From positions 1 to 36,348 of the forward strand of contig JAQSDJ010000108.1 in the NCBI GenBank assembly GCA_029945855.1: DNA of 36,348 bases, read 5' to 3'. Both the position numbers and the translations under genes were made by a program. Below the pieces are notes generated by a model. That model was not told where the DNA came from and ran no database searches. It worked only from the letters and a program-made list of their open reading frames with translations. Below, in pieces: positions 17,024 through 26,594 of the stretch. The stretch's first letter is position 1. Every line of letters starts with the position of its first letter. This DNA comes from Lacunisphaera sp. (GTDB lineage: Bacteria > Verrucomicrobiota > Verrucomicrobiia > Opitutales > Opitutaceae).

Positions 17024-19000
17024 ATGAAAAGATCATTCTTCTCCCTCTCGACCTTGCTGGCGGCGCTGGCGAGTCTCGCCTCGGTCGCGATGGCCCTGCC
17101 GTCAAACGGTGTTCCCATAGTTCAAGCTGGAACGGCGGTGGCCGTGGTGGTCACCCCGGATCGCCCGAACGCAGTGGTCCGCTATGCGGCCGAGGAACTC
17201 GTCTATCACGTGGCCAAGGCGACCGGTGCGAAACTCGCGGTCGTGACCGAATCATCCATGCCTGCTGGCAGCCAGAGCCGGATCTTTCTGGGGGGGACCC
17301 ACGCCGCTCACGCGGCGGGCATCGATGTCGGGCAGATCACTCCCGAGACGTTTGTACTGCGGACGGACGGTCGCGACCTTTACATCGCCGGCCGGGATGG
17401 TGAAGGCGAGCCCCTCGATCGGGACACTGCCGCCGGCACGCTCTTCGGCGTGTACGAATGGTTGGAGCGGGATGCGGGGGCGCGCTGGGTCTGGCCCGGC
17501 GAACTCGGCACCTACGTTCCGAAGGCCAGCACGATAACGGCCCAGCCCGTCGACGTCTCGATAACCCCGCGCTTTTTCCAGCGTTATGTCCGGCCCGGCC
17601 TCGGGTTCACCAGCGGCAATCCGGCGCTCGGCTTCACCAAGAAAGCCGCGGAGGAATACGCCAGGGTGCAAACGATCTTCCTGCGCCGCAACCGGATGGG
17701 GCGGAGCGAGCGGATGACCTACGGCCACGCTTTCACCGATTGGTGGGAGAAATACGGCGCAGCGCATCCGGAATGGTTCCAGCTCGTCGACGGCAAGCGC
17801 GGCCCTGTCAGGCCCGGCGCCCGATACTCGATGTGTGTGTCGGATGCCGGTTTCCAACGCGAAATCGTCCGGCTCTGGCGCGAGAAGGGTGGCGCCCGGG
17901 ACAAGTCCGGCCGGCCCAGCTTCATCAATGTCGTCGAAAACGACATCCTTGGACAGTGTGAGTGTGACAACTGCCGCGCTTGGGATGGGCCGACGCCGCC
18001 TGACGCGATGAAGTACTACGCCCCTAACTTCAAGGTGTACGGTTCCCGCTTCGTTTCCGATCGCTATGCGCGTTTCGCGTCCGCTGTGCAGCAGCTGGCG
18101 GCGGCGGAAAACCCGCAGGCGGTCACGATCGGCTACGTGTATTTTAACTATTTCCAAGCCCCGACGTCGGACGTGAAGCTCAACGAAAACATCCTGCTCG
18201 GCTTCTGTCCCTCTGCCGGTTGGTATCCGAGGACCGACGACGAGCATGTCTGGTACAAGCAGCAGTGGAAGGGCTGGCGCGACACCGGTGCCCGGCTCTT
18301 CTTCCGGCCGAACTACTTTCTGGACGGCTACAGCATGCCGTACATCTTCGCGCACCAGTTTGCGGATGACTTCCAGCACAACGCGAGGAATGGCATGGTC
18401 GGAACAGACTTCGATGCGCTCACGGGCCAATGGGGCACGCAGGGGCCAAACCTTTACCTCTTGATGCGACTGCATGTGACGCCGGACGCGAATCCCGACT
18501 CCATGCTGGCCGAATACTATTCGGCCTTCGGTCCGGCGGCCGCGCAAGTGAAGGCATATTTTGATTACTGGGAAAGCTACACCATGGACAACCGAAAGCT
18601 GATCAACGACGTGTTTTACGATCGGGTCGCGATCCGCTGGCGAACGTGGGCCAAGGCGCCGCACCGGGTCTATCCCGCTGAATGTTTCCTCCCGGCCGAT
18701 GCGCTGCTAGCGCAAGCCGCCGCCGCCGCCGTGAACGAGCCGCAGGCAGCCGCGCGCGTGCAGTTTCTCCGGACCGGCCTCGAGCACGCCAAGCTGTGCG
18801 CAAAGGTGGCCGCCCTGCTCACGCTCGCCGATCCGGAGGCGACGGCCGAACGCGGCCAGAAGGCCTTGCTTGAATTGCTCGCGTTTCGGCGTGCGCACGA
18901 GCGCGACTGGTTCGCGAATCTCAATCACAACGCCTGGGTGGAGGATCTCAGCTGGAAGCTCGCCAATGAAACAAAGCAGCCCGCGGAGTACTATCCCTAA
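17024..19000 (+). CDS. DUF4838-type secreted protein with alpha-glucuronidase N-terminal-like region, 658 aa (paralog A)
   Basis: Signal peptide MKRSFFSLSTLLAALASLASVAMA; AAEELVYHVAKATGAKL...TLFGVYEWLERDAGARWVWPGELGTYVP; CECDNCRAWDGP. Confidence 0.75.
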   Translation: MKRSFFSLSTLLAALASLASVAMALPSNGVPIVQAGTAVAVVVTPDRPNAVVRYAAEELVYHVAKATGAKLAVVTESSMPAGSQSRIFLGGTHAAHAAGIDVGQITPETFVLRTDGRDLYIAGRDGEGEPLDRDTAAGTLFGVYEWLERDAGARWVWPGELGTYVPKASTITAQPVDVSITPRFFQRYVRPGLGFTSGNPALGFTKKAAEEYARVQTIFLRRNRMGRSERMTYGHAFTDWWEKYGAAHPEWFQLVDGKRGPVRPGARYSMCVSDAGFQREIVRLWREKGGARDKSGRPSFINVVENDILGQCECDNCRAWDGPTPPDAMKYYAPNFKVYGSRFVSDRYARFASAVQQLAAAENPQAVTIGYVYFNYFQAPTSDVKLNENILLGFCPSAGWYPRTDDEHVWYKQQWKGWRDTGARLFFRPNYFLDGYSMPYIFAHQFADDFQHNARNGMVGTDFDALTGQWGTQGPNLYLLMRLHVTPDANPDSMLAEYYSAFGPAAAQVKAYFDYWESYTMDNRKLINDVFYDRVAIRWRTWAKAPHRVYPAECFLPADALLAQAAAAAVNEPQAAARVQFLRTGLEHAKLCAKVAALLTLADPEATAERGQKALLELLAFRRAHERDWFANLNHNAWVEDLSWKLANETKQPAEYYP

Positions 19001-19009
19001 GGCCCAGCC

Positions 19010-21040
19010 ATGAGGTCAATGGACAAGCCCGCACCTGACGCCCGGCAGGTTCGCCCTGCCAGTGCCGACCGCATCCTTCCGCTGATGTGGGCGGGACTGT
19101 TGACGCTCGCCTTCGCGGTAGGTGCCCGGGCCGACGTCGAGCTGGTGAGAAACGGCGAGGCAGTCGCGGTCGTGGTGATCGCGGACGACGCCAACGCGGT
19201 TAGCCGCTACGCGGCGGAGGAGATCGTCTATCACGTACGGAAGGCGACGGGCGCGACTCTTCCGATCCTAACCGAGTCGGCGGCCTCCGCCGGTCCCCGA
19301 ATTTGTGTGGGGGCGACGCGCGCTGCGCGGAAGGCGAATATCGCGGTGGACCGGTTGGCGCCAGAAACGGCGATGATTGTCACGACAGGCACCGCGCTGA
19401 TCATTGTAGGGGGTGACGCCGCGGGTGATCCCTTGGCAACAGACACGTTCGCGGGCACGCTGTTCGGCGTTTACGAATGGCTCGAGCGGGATGTCGGCGT
19501 GCGCTGGCTCTGGCCCGGCGAGCTTGGCACGTACGTGCCGGAACTCCGGTCACTCCGCGCGACGACCGCGAATCTCACGGTGGCCCCCCGTTTCTTCCAA
19601 CGCAACGTTAGGCCGGGCCTTACATTTAAGGGCGAACATGCCGAGCTCGGGTTCACGCCGGCCGTTGCAGGGGAGTATGCGCGCGATCTCGCCATTTATC
19701 TGCGTCGGCACCGGATGGGCCGGAACGTGCGGCTGAGCTACGGCCACGCGTTCACCGATTGGTGGGCGAAGTACGGCGCGGAGCATCCGGAGTGGTTTCA
19801 ACTCGTAAAGGGCAAGCGTGGGCCGACCCGGCCCGGCGGGAGCTACTCGATGTGCGTGTCGAATCCGGAGCTGCACCGGAAGATTGTCGAACTTTGGCGG
19901 GGAAAGCGCATGCGGTCTTCCGGAGCGGAGAGCCGTTTCGTCAACGCGATCGAGAACGGGATCATGGGCTTATGCGAGTGTGACAGTTGCCGGGCCTGGG
20001 ACGGTCCGCAGCCAGACGGCTTCCTTGAATTCTATCCGCCGCAATCGAAGGTGATGGGATCGCGCTTCGTCACGGACCGGTACACGCGGTTCTGGCTCGC
20101 GGTGCAGCGCGAGGCGGCGAAGACGGATCCGACGGCGACGGTCGTCGCCTATAACTACTTCAACTATTTTCATCCGCCGACCGCGGGAACCAGACTGGGA
20201 GCGCAGATCCTGGTCGGCTCGTATCCCTCGGCCGGCTGGTATCCGCGCTCCGCGGAGGAACAGGCGTGGTTCCTGGCGCAATGGAGCCAGTGGCAGGAGA
20301 CCGGGGCGCGGCTATTCTCCCGCGGTAACTACTGCCTCGATGGCTACAATCTCCCCTGGATCTTCGCGCATCAATTTGCCGACGAGTTTCGGCATCAGGT
20401 GCGCCACGGGATGGAGGCGACCGACTACGACGCCCTCACGGGACACTGGGCGACCCAGGGCCCGAATCTTTATCTGCTGATGCGCCTGCACACGCGGCCC
20501 GATGCGTCGGCAGAGGAGCTGCTGGCGGAGTACTATGGGGGCTTCGGCGCGGCGGCGCCGGCGGTGAAGGATTACTTCGATCACTGGGAAAGGCACACGC
20601 AAGGGCAGCGCGAACAGGCGAATCGGCTGTTCGCGGACAACACCACGCGCTGGCGGGCCTGGGCGACGGCGGCGCATCTGCTCTTCCCGCCGGAAAGCTT
20701 CGTGCCGGCGGAGGCGATCCTCGCGCGCGCGGCGGTCCTCGCCGCCGACGACCCGCAGGCCGCCGCACGCGTGGGTTTTCTGCGTGCCGGGCTCGCGCAC
20801 GCAAGACTGGAAGTCGACGCCGCGCGCGAGCTCACGCTCGCCGGTCCGGCGGCGAACCCAGAGCGCGGGGCCGCCGCGCTCGCCAAGCTGATTGCATTTC
20901 GACGTGCGCATGAGCGCTCCTGGATCAGCAACTTCAATCACGCTGCCTGGGTAGAGGACCGGAGCTGGCGGCTGGCCGAGCCGCGGTTGCTGTCGGGTTC
21001 CCCTTCATTCGCTCCAGGTGAAACCATCGCCTCGCCGTAA
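19010..21040 (+). CDS. DUF4838-type secreted protein, 676 aa (paralog B)
   Basis: Clear end-to-end similarity to the 17024-19000 product (GTLFGVYEWLERDVGVRWLWPGELGTYVP; CECDSCRAWDGP; YGHAFTDWWAKYGAEHPEWFQLV). Confidence 0.75.
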   Translation: MRSMDKPAPDARQVRPASADRILPLMWAGLLTLAFAVGARADVELVRNGEAVAVVVIADDANAVSRYAAEEIVYHVRKATGATLPILTESAASAGPRICVGATRAARKANIAVDRLAPETAMIVTTGTALIIVGGDAAGDPLATDTFAGTLFGVYEWLERDVGVRWLWPGELGTYVPELRSLRATTANLTVAPRFFQRNVRPGLTFKGEHAELGFTPAVAGEYARDLAIYLRRHRMGRNVRLSYGHAFTDWWAKYGAEHPEWFQLVKGKRGPTRPGGSYSMCVSNPELHRKIVELWRGKRMRSSGAESRFVNAIENGIMGLCECDSCRAWDGPQPDGFLEFYPPQSKVMGSRFVTDRYTRFWLAVQREAAKTDPTATVVAYNYFNYFHPPTAGTRLGAQILVGSYPSAGWYPRSAEEQAWFLAQWSQWQETGARLFSRGNYCLDGYNLPWIFAHQFADEFRHQVRHGMEATDYDALTGHWATQGPNLYLLMRLHTRPDASAEELLAEYYGGFGAAAPAVKDYFDHWERHTQGQREQANRLFADNTTRWRAWATAAHLLFPPESFVPAEAILARAAVLAADDPQAAARVGFLRAGLAHARLEVDAARELTLAGPAANPERGAAALAKLIAFRRAHERSWISNFNHAAWVEDRSWRLAEPRLLSGSPSFAPGETIASP

Positions 21041-21059
21041 TGTCTCTTCCCTTAAACCC

Positions 21060-22622
21060 ATGAAGACTCCATCGACCTTATTCGCTCGCCCGGTTCGCAC
21101 GGCTGGGCTCGCCAGCCTCGCGCTGCTCGCCGCCATCAGCGGCTGGAGCGCAGACAACGACAATACTGCGCTTCGGGCCGACGCCCTCGCCGGCCTCAAG
21201 CGGGCCGCGACATATTTCCGCACACAGGTCGCCTCGCACGGCGGCTATGTTTACTACGTCAGCGAGGACCTAAAGCAGCATGTGGGCGAAGGCATTGCCA
21301 CGCGCGACCAGATCTTTGTCGAGCCTCCGGGCACGCCGACGGTTGGCCGCGCCTATTTGGAGGCGTACGAAGCCACGGGCGACGGCTACTATCTGGAGGC
21401 GGCAAAGGAAACGGCTTACGCCCTAATCTACGGGCAACTCGAGTCGGGGGGCTGGTCGCAACGAATCGATTTTGATCCTAATGGGACTCATGTCGGACGC
21501 TATCGCAACGGGAAGGGAAAAAAGGACGGTTTCAACCATTCGTCTCTCGACGACAACCAGACGCAGTCCTCCATACAATTTCTCGCGCGACTCGACAAGG
21601 CGCTGCAATTCAAGGATGCCACGATTCACGAGTCGGCCCAGTATGCACTCGCCGGCTTGCTAAAGGCGCAGTTCCCGATCGGCGCGTTTCCCCAAGGCTG
21701 GAAAGAACCCGTCGCGACCTATCCCGTGCTCAAGGCAAGCTACCCCGCGGAGTGGCTGCGCGTGTGGCCCCACGAGAACTACTCAAAGTATTACACGTTG
21801 AACGACGGGCTCGTGGGCACCGTGTCCGACACGCTCTTGGCGGCGGTCGAGGCCTACCCCAACGACATCTATCGCGCTGCGTTGACCCGGCTGGGTGACT
21901 TCCTGGTCCTCGCGCAGATGCCGGATCCGCAGCCGGTGTGGTGCCAGCAGTACAATTACGAGATGCAACCGACTTGGGCACGGAAGTTTGAGCCGCCGGC
22001 GATCTGCACCTTCGAGTCGGAGGATGCGATCAAAACGCTGATGAAGGTCTACCGCGTGACCGGGGACCGGAAGTATCTCGAGCCGATCCCGCGCGCGCTG
22101 GCGTACCTGCGCACCTGCGTGCTGCCCGACGGACAGGTCCCGCGGTACTTCGAGTTGCAGACCAACCGACCCCTCTACATGACCCGCAAGCCCGGCGTGA
22201 GTGGCAACTCAAACGCCCCGGGCTACTACGATTTCAGCTATAGCGACAAGAATCTCCCCTCGCATTACGGCTGGAAGCAGACGCCGCGACTCGACGATAT
22301 CGAGAAGGAATTCGCCGCGCTGCGGCAAGGGCCGGTGCCACCTGCGCGGTTGGCGCAGAAGGTCACTCGTGAAGGGAAACTCGTGGCGATTGATCCGGCG
22401 GAGTACGCGGCGAAGCCATCCGTCAAACAGCTCGAGCGGGAAGTACGCCAGATTCTGAGAGCGCTCGATCAGCAGGGACGCTGGTTGACCGTTTATGACG
22501 GGAAGGCCCGTCTGATCGGCCAACCGAAGTTTGCCAAGGGCTTCCGTTATCTGAGCAGCAATGACTTCAACTACAACGTCGAGGTGCTCAGTAAATATCT
22601 CGCCGTCACCCGCCCAAACTGA
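21060..22622 (+). CDS. PL10-like pectate lyase family protein, ~520 aa, secreted
   Basis: Start moved to ATG 21060 (MKTPSTLFARPVRTAGLASLALLAAISGWSA signal peptide); GGWSQRIDFDP, SSLDDNQTQS, QPVWCQQYNYEMQPTWARKFEPPAI resemble PelA/PL10 proteins. Confidence 0.65.
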   Translation: MKTPSTLFARPVRTAGLASLALLAAISGWSADNDNTALRADALAGLKRAATYFRTQVASHGGYVYYVSEDLKQHVGEGIATRDQIFVEPPGTPTVGRAYLEAYEATGDGYYLEAAKETAYALIYGQLESGGWSQRIDFDPNGTHVGRYRNGKGKKDGFNHSSLDDNQTQSSIQFLARLDKALQFKDATIHESAQYALAGLLKAQFPIGAFPQGWKEPVATYPVLKASYPAEWLRVWPHENYSKYYTLNDGLVGTVSDTLLAAVEAYPNDIYRAALTRLGDFLVLAQMPDPQPVWCQQYNYEMQPTWARKFEPPAICTFESEDAIKTLMKVYRVTGDRKYLEPIPRALAYLRTCVLPDGQVPRYFELQTNRPLYMTRKPGVSGNSNAPGYYDFSYSDKNLPSHYGWKQTPRLDDIEKEFAALRQGPVPPARLAQKVTREGKLVAIDPAEYAAKPSVKQLEREVRQILRALDQQGRWLTVYDGKARLIGQPKFAKGFRYLSSNDFNYNVEVLSKYLAVTRPN

Positions 22623-22625
22623 GCG

Positions 22626-25091
22626 ATGGTCCCATTCCGGATGCCGCCTTCCCGTCGATGGAGCCCGCTTGCAGCCATCCGCCGCCCCGGGCTGGTGCGT
22701 GGAGCCGCGCTGGGCATGGTCTGCCTCGGGCTCGTCCTGACGCAGGCCCCGGGGGCCGATAGGTTGGCCACGGCGGCCGCCGGAGAAATTCGCTGCTCGA
22801 ACGGTGACGCCGTCCTCGTAATCGATCAAAATCCCTGGCGGCTGCGTCTGCTGGATCGCGACGGAACGGAGCGTTTTGCCGAGGCGGAGGCACCGGCGTT
22901 CCAGGTGGGGGGGCAATGGATAAGCCTGGGTCGGGTCGACCTGGCCGAGTCGGGTGACCCAACGGTCGCGCGGTTGCGCGTCCAGCTTGGTGATAAGATG
23001 ACCGCGATGGCCGACGTCCGCCGAGCCGGGCCGAGCGGATTCAGGGTGCAGGTGCGCGCGGAGGCGGCTACGATCACAGCGGTGCGCGGCACGGCGGCGC
23101 TACGCGTGGTTGAGGAGATCTATGGATTCGGCGAAATGTGGAATGGGCATGTCGCGCAGCGCGGACAAGCGTTCGATCTCTGGGACCGAGGCGGCACACC
23201 GGACGAGTGTGCCTTCATGCCGTACTATGTGTCGACGAACAACTACGCCTTGTTCCTTAATTACGGCGGACGCGTCCGTATCGATGTCGGCCAGCATCGT
23301 TCGGACCGGCTCGTCTACGAGGCGACCGCGCGCGAACTCGATCTCACACTCGTCCGCGGGGAAAGCCTGCCGGGGACCGTGCGGAATTTTCTGACTGAAA
23401 TCGGGCTGCCTCAGCGCCCGCCGCGCTGGGCGTTCAAGCCGTGGTTCTGGCTGATGGCCGATCCGAAGCAGCCAGGCGCAAAGATCGATACCCTCCGGGG
23501 GGAGCACTTCCTCGAGATGACCGACAAACTCCACGAGCTTTCGATTCCAATTGGACTCACTTGGTTCGAGCCGCCGTGGCAGGACGCGCGGACGACCTTT
23601 GTCCCGAACCCGGAGTTCAGCCGCGATATGCCGGGCCTCGTCCGGCAACTCGAGACACGGGGAGTCCGGACGCTGGCGTGGACCGTGCCGTATACCACGA
23701 AGACGGCCTCTAATTGGAAAGAGGCGGTCGAGCGTGGATATCTCGCCGCCAAGCCGGGCGCGATGACGGACGGGGGCGCCGTGAAGCTCTCAGCCACGGG
23801 GGAACTTGACGGGAGCTACTACAATGCCATCGATTTCTACAATCCCGACGCGGTCCGCTGGTGGCAGGCGCAGATTGATCGCAGCCTCGATACGGGCATT
23901 CGCGGATACAAGCTCGACGCCGGCCAGGATCTCGAGCCAGACGCACGCTTGCACGGCGGCCGCCTCGGCGCCGATGTACACAATTCCTACGCCCTTGAAT
24001 ATAGCCGCACGTTCTTCGGGGTATTAAAGCAGCGCTTTGGTGGTGATTTCCTGATGGTGCCGCGCGCGGCGTGGGTTGGTTCGTCGGCCTACACGAACTT
24101 CAAGTGGCCCGGTGATCTCAGCGGCAGTTTCGGCAACAATGGACTGCCCTCGTCGGTCTACTCATCGCTTTCCCTCGCGTTCTCGGGGTTTCCGTTTGTG
24201 TCGACCGACATCGGGGGGTTCGACGACCAGCCGGCGCCCGAGGCGGTCTGGCTGCGGTGGGCGCAGTTCGGTGCCATGCTGCCGGGCATGCAGACGCTCC
24301 ACATGCCGTGGTGGTATTCGCCGGAGGCACTCACACATTTCCGCTATCTCACGTGGTTGCACACTGACCTCACGCCACTGTGGAACACCCTGGCGAACGA
24401 AGCCGCCGCTACCGGGGCACCTGTGTGCCGGCCGCTCGTGTGGACGTTTCAGGACGACATCGACTGCTGGCGCGTCGACGACGAATTTACCGTTGGTGAG
24501 TCCCTTCTCGTCGCACCCATCATCAATGGGAATCCCTACCGCGAGGTATACTTGCCTGCCGGCGAGTGGTTCGACTTCTGGGACAATGGCGAGTCGGTGC
24601 ACGGACCGGCCCGGGTCCACTGGTTCAAGGGCTGGGCCGCGCGCGACAAGTTTCCGCTCTACGTCCGCGAAGGCGCAATCCTGCCGCTCGAAGTCACGAA
24701 CGACTTCAGCGGGTTTGGTTGGGCGGAGTCAGCGGGGTTTGTGACGCTAGCGATCTGGCCGAAGGCGACCGGCGCGAGCGAGTTTACGTTGCATGACACT
24801 GAAGCGCCTGTACGCATCACCGTTGCCCGCGACACCGACGAGGAATTGCTCATCCGCTGGGATGCGACGCAGCGTAATCACCTGCTGCGGGTGCACCTGG
24901 CCGGCGGGAAGCCGCCGGTTGCTGTTCAAGGTCCGGCGGGCGTGCTCCCCAGATACGGCTCGCTCCCTGAGTTCCGCCGGGGAGACGACGGCTGGTTTTT
25001 TGATGCCCCCGAACGAAAGTTGTGGGTGCGGAAAAGAAGCCATGGAGCGGCCGTCACGCTGTCGGTTCGCTTTGGCCCGGCAACCCCCTGA
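22626..25091 (+). CDS. GH31-family glycoside hydrolase, 821 aa
   Basis: GIRGYKLDAGQD (nucleophile region), KWPGDLSGSF (acid/base-type WxGD), STDIGGFDDQPAPEAVWLRWAQFGAMLPGMQTLHMPWW. Confidence 0.88.
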   Translation: MVPFRMPPSRRWSPLAAIRRPGLVRGAALGMVCLGLVLTQAPGADRLATAAAGEIRCSNGDAVLVIDQNPWRLRLLDRDGTERFAEAEAPAFQVGGQWISLGRVDLAESGDPTVARLRVQLGDKMTAMADVRRAGPSGFRVQVRAEAATITAVRGTAALRVVEEIYGFGEMWNGHVAQRGQAFDLWDRGGTPDECAFMPYYVSTNNYALFLNYGGRVRIDVGQHRSDRLVYEATARELDLTLVRGESLPGTVRNFLTEIGLPQRPPRWAFKPWFWLMADPKQPGAKIDTLRGEHFLEMTDKLHELSIPIGLTWFEPPWQDARTTFVPNPEFSRDMPGLVRQLETRGVRTLAWTVPYTTKTASNWKEAVERGYLAAKPGAMTDGGAVKLSATGELDGSYYNAIDFYNPDAVRWWQAQIDRSLDTGIRGYKLDAGQDLEPDARLHGGRLGADVHNSYALEYSRTFFGVLKQRFGGDFLMVPRAAWVGSSAYTNFKWPGDLSGSFGNNGLPSSVYSSLSLAFSGFPFVSTDIGGFDDQPAPEAVWLRWAQFGAMLPGMQTLHMPWWYSPEALTHFRYLTWLHTDLTPLWNTLANEAAATGAPVCRPLVWTFQDDIDCWRVDDEFTVGESLLVAPIINGNPYREVYLPAGEWFDFWDNGESVHGPARVHWFKGWAARDKFPLYVREGAILPLEVTNDFSGFGWAESAGFVTLAIWPKATGASEFTLHDTEAPVRITVARDTDEELLIRWDATQRNHLLRVHLAGGKPPVAVQGPAGVLPRYGSLPEFRRGDDGWFFDAPERKLWVRKRSHGAAVTLSVRFGPATP

Positions 25092-25124
25092 GCCTTCTGC
25101 CCCCTCCAACCGGAATATTCTATC

Positions 25125-26594
25125 ATGACCCGCGCTTTTCATTCCGCCCTCTTCCTGCCCGCGTTCGCGCTAGCAGGTGCGGTGAACTCCGTCGCTCTCC
25201 CGGCGGCCCCCCGTCCTAATATCCTCCTGATTGTCTCCGACGATCACGGTCGCGAGGCCCTCGGCAGCTACGGCAACCCGGTCGTCCGGACCCCAAATCT
25301 GGACGCGCTCGCGGCGGACGGTACACGGTTTACCAACGCCTTTTGCACGGCGGCGAGCTGCAGTCCGTCCCGTTCCGTCATCCTGACCGGCCAGCAGAAT
25401 CATCGCAACGGCATGTACGGACTTGAGCACGACGACCACCATTTCAGCTCTTACGCCAACGTGAAAAGCCTGCCGGTGCGGCTCGCGGAAACCGGCTACC
25501 GGACGGCGCGCGTGGGCAAGTTTCACGTGGCTCCCGCAGCCGTCTACGGATTCCAAACGATCCTCTCCGGCGGCAAGGCCAACGATCCGACGACGATCGG
25601 CCGCAGTCCGGTTGAGATGGCGGAGCTTTCGCGCGGGATCATCGAGGCGGCGGACACGCGGCCCTTCTTCCTCTATTTCGCGACCGACGACCCGCACCGC
25701 GGCAACGCCGTGCTACCCGACGGCAAGCCGACGTTCGACACCTATCCGAGGCCGAATCCGTTTGGCAACCGGCCGGAGGGTCGACCGGGCGTGGTTGCGG
25801 AGCGGTATCGGCCCGAGGACGTGATCGTGCCCACCTATCTCTCCGACACGCCGGAGACGAGGGCTGAACTCGCGGAATATTACCAGGCGATCTCGCGGCT
25901 CGATCAAGGGGTCGGCCACCTGATCCAGATCCTGAAGGACACGGGGAAATACGAATCGACCGTGATCATCTATATTTCTGATAACGGCGCGCCCTTTCCG
26001 GGCGCGAAGACGACGCTCTACGACGTCGGCATGCAACTGCCGTGTCTCGTGCGCGCACCGGGTCGGAGGCATCCTGGTTCGGTGCAGGACGCGATGGTCA
26101 CGTGGGCGGATCTGGCGCCCACGCTCCTCGAGGTTGCGAGCGTGCCCACCGATCCGGCGGAGTTCGACGGCCGCTCATTCCGCGCGGGATTGGATGGTGG
26201 GGAGCTGCGTGGCTGGGACGAAATCTTTGCTTCGCACAGCTTTCACGGGATCACGATGTATTATCCGATGCGCGTGGTGCGCACGCGGCAGCACAAGCTG
26301 ATCGTCAACCTTGCGCACGAGCTGACATTCCCCAACGCGAACGACCTTTATCACTCCCCGACCTGGATCAGTGTGGAGCGCTCCGCCGGCCAGCAGCTGG
26401 GACGGCGTACGATCGAGCAGTTCCTGCATCGACCGAAACTCGAACTGTACGATCTGATCCGCGATCCGGATGAGATCCATAATGTGGCTGACGATCCGGT
26501 GTATCAGACGGTGAAGGCGGAGTTGCTGAGGAAGCTCAAGGCGTGGCAGGCAGCGACGAAGGATCCGTGGCTGCATAAATGGAGCTACGAATGA
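25125..26594 (+). CDS. Type I (Cys) sulfatase, S1 family, heparan N-sulfatase-like, 489 aa
   Basis: RPNILLIVSDDHGREALGSYG; formylglycine motif CSPSR in AASCSPSRSVILTGQQNHRNGMYG; ATDDPHRG; signal peptide. Confidence 0.9.
   Translation: MTRAFHSALFLPAFALAGAVNSVALPAAPRPNILLIVSDDHGREALGSYGNPVVRTPNLDALAADGTRFTNAFCTAASCSPSRSVILTGQQNHRNGMYGLEHDDHHFSSYANVKSLPVRLAETGYRTARVGKFHVAPAAVYGFQTILSGGKANDPTTIGRSPVEMAELSRGIIEAADTRPFFLYFATDDPHRGNAVLPDGKPTFDTYPRPNPFGNRPEGRPGVVAERYRPEDVIVPTYLSDTPETRAELAEYYQAISRLDQGVGHLIQILKDTGKYESTVIIYISDNGAPFPGAKTTLYDVGMQLPCLVRAPGRRHPGSVQDAMVTWADLAPTLLEVASVPTDPAEFDGRSFRAGLDGGELRGWDEIFASHSFHGITMYYPMRVVRTRQHKLIVNLAHELTFPNANDLYHSPTWISVERSAGQQLGRRTIEQFLHRPKLELYDLIRDPDEIHNVADDPVYQTVKAELLRKLKAWQAATKDPWLHKWSYE

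Noticed and set aside
17252-18664. 470-aa minus-strand ORF antisense to DUF4838 paralog A
   Set aside because: Sense frame has signal peptide and conserved motifs shared with its paralog; the antisense frame is a composition artefact.
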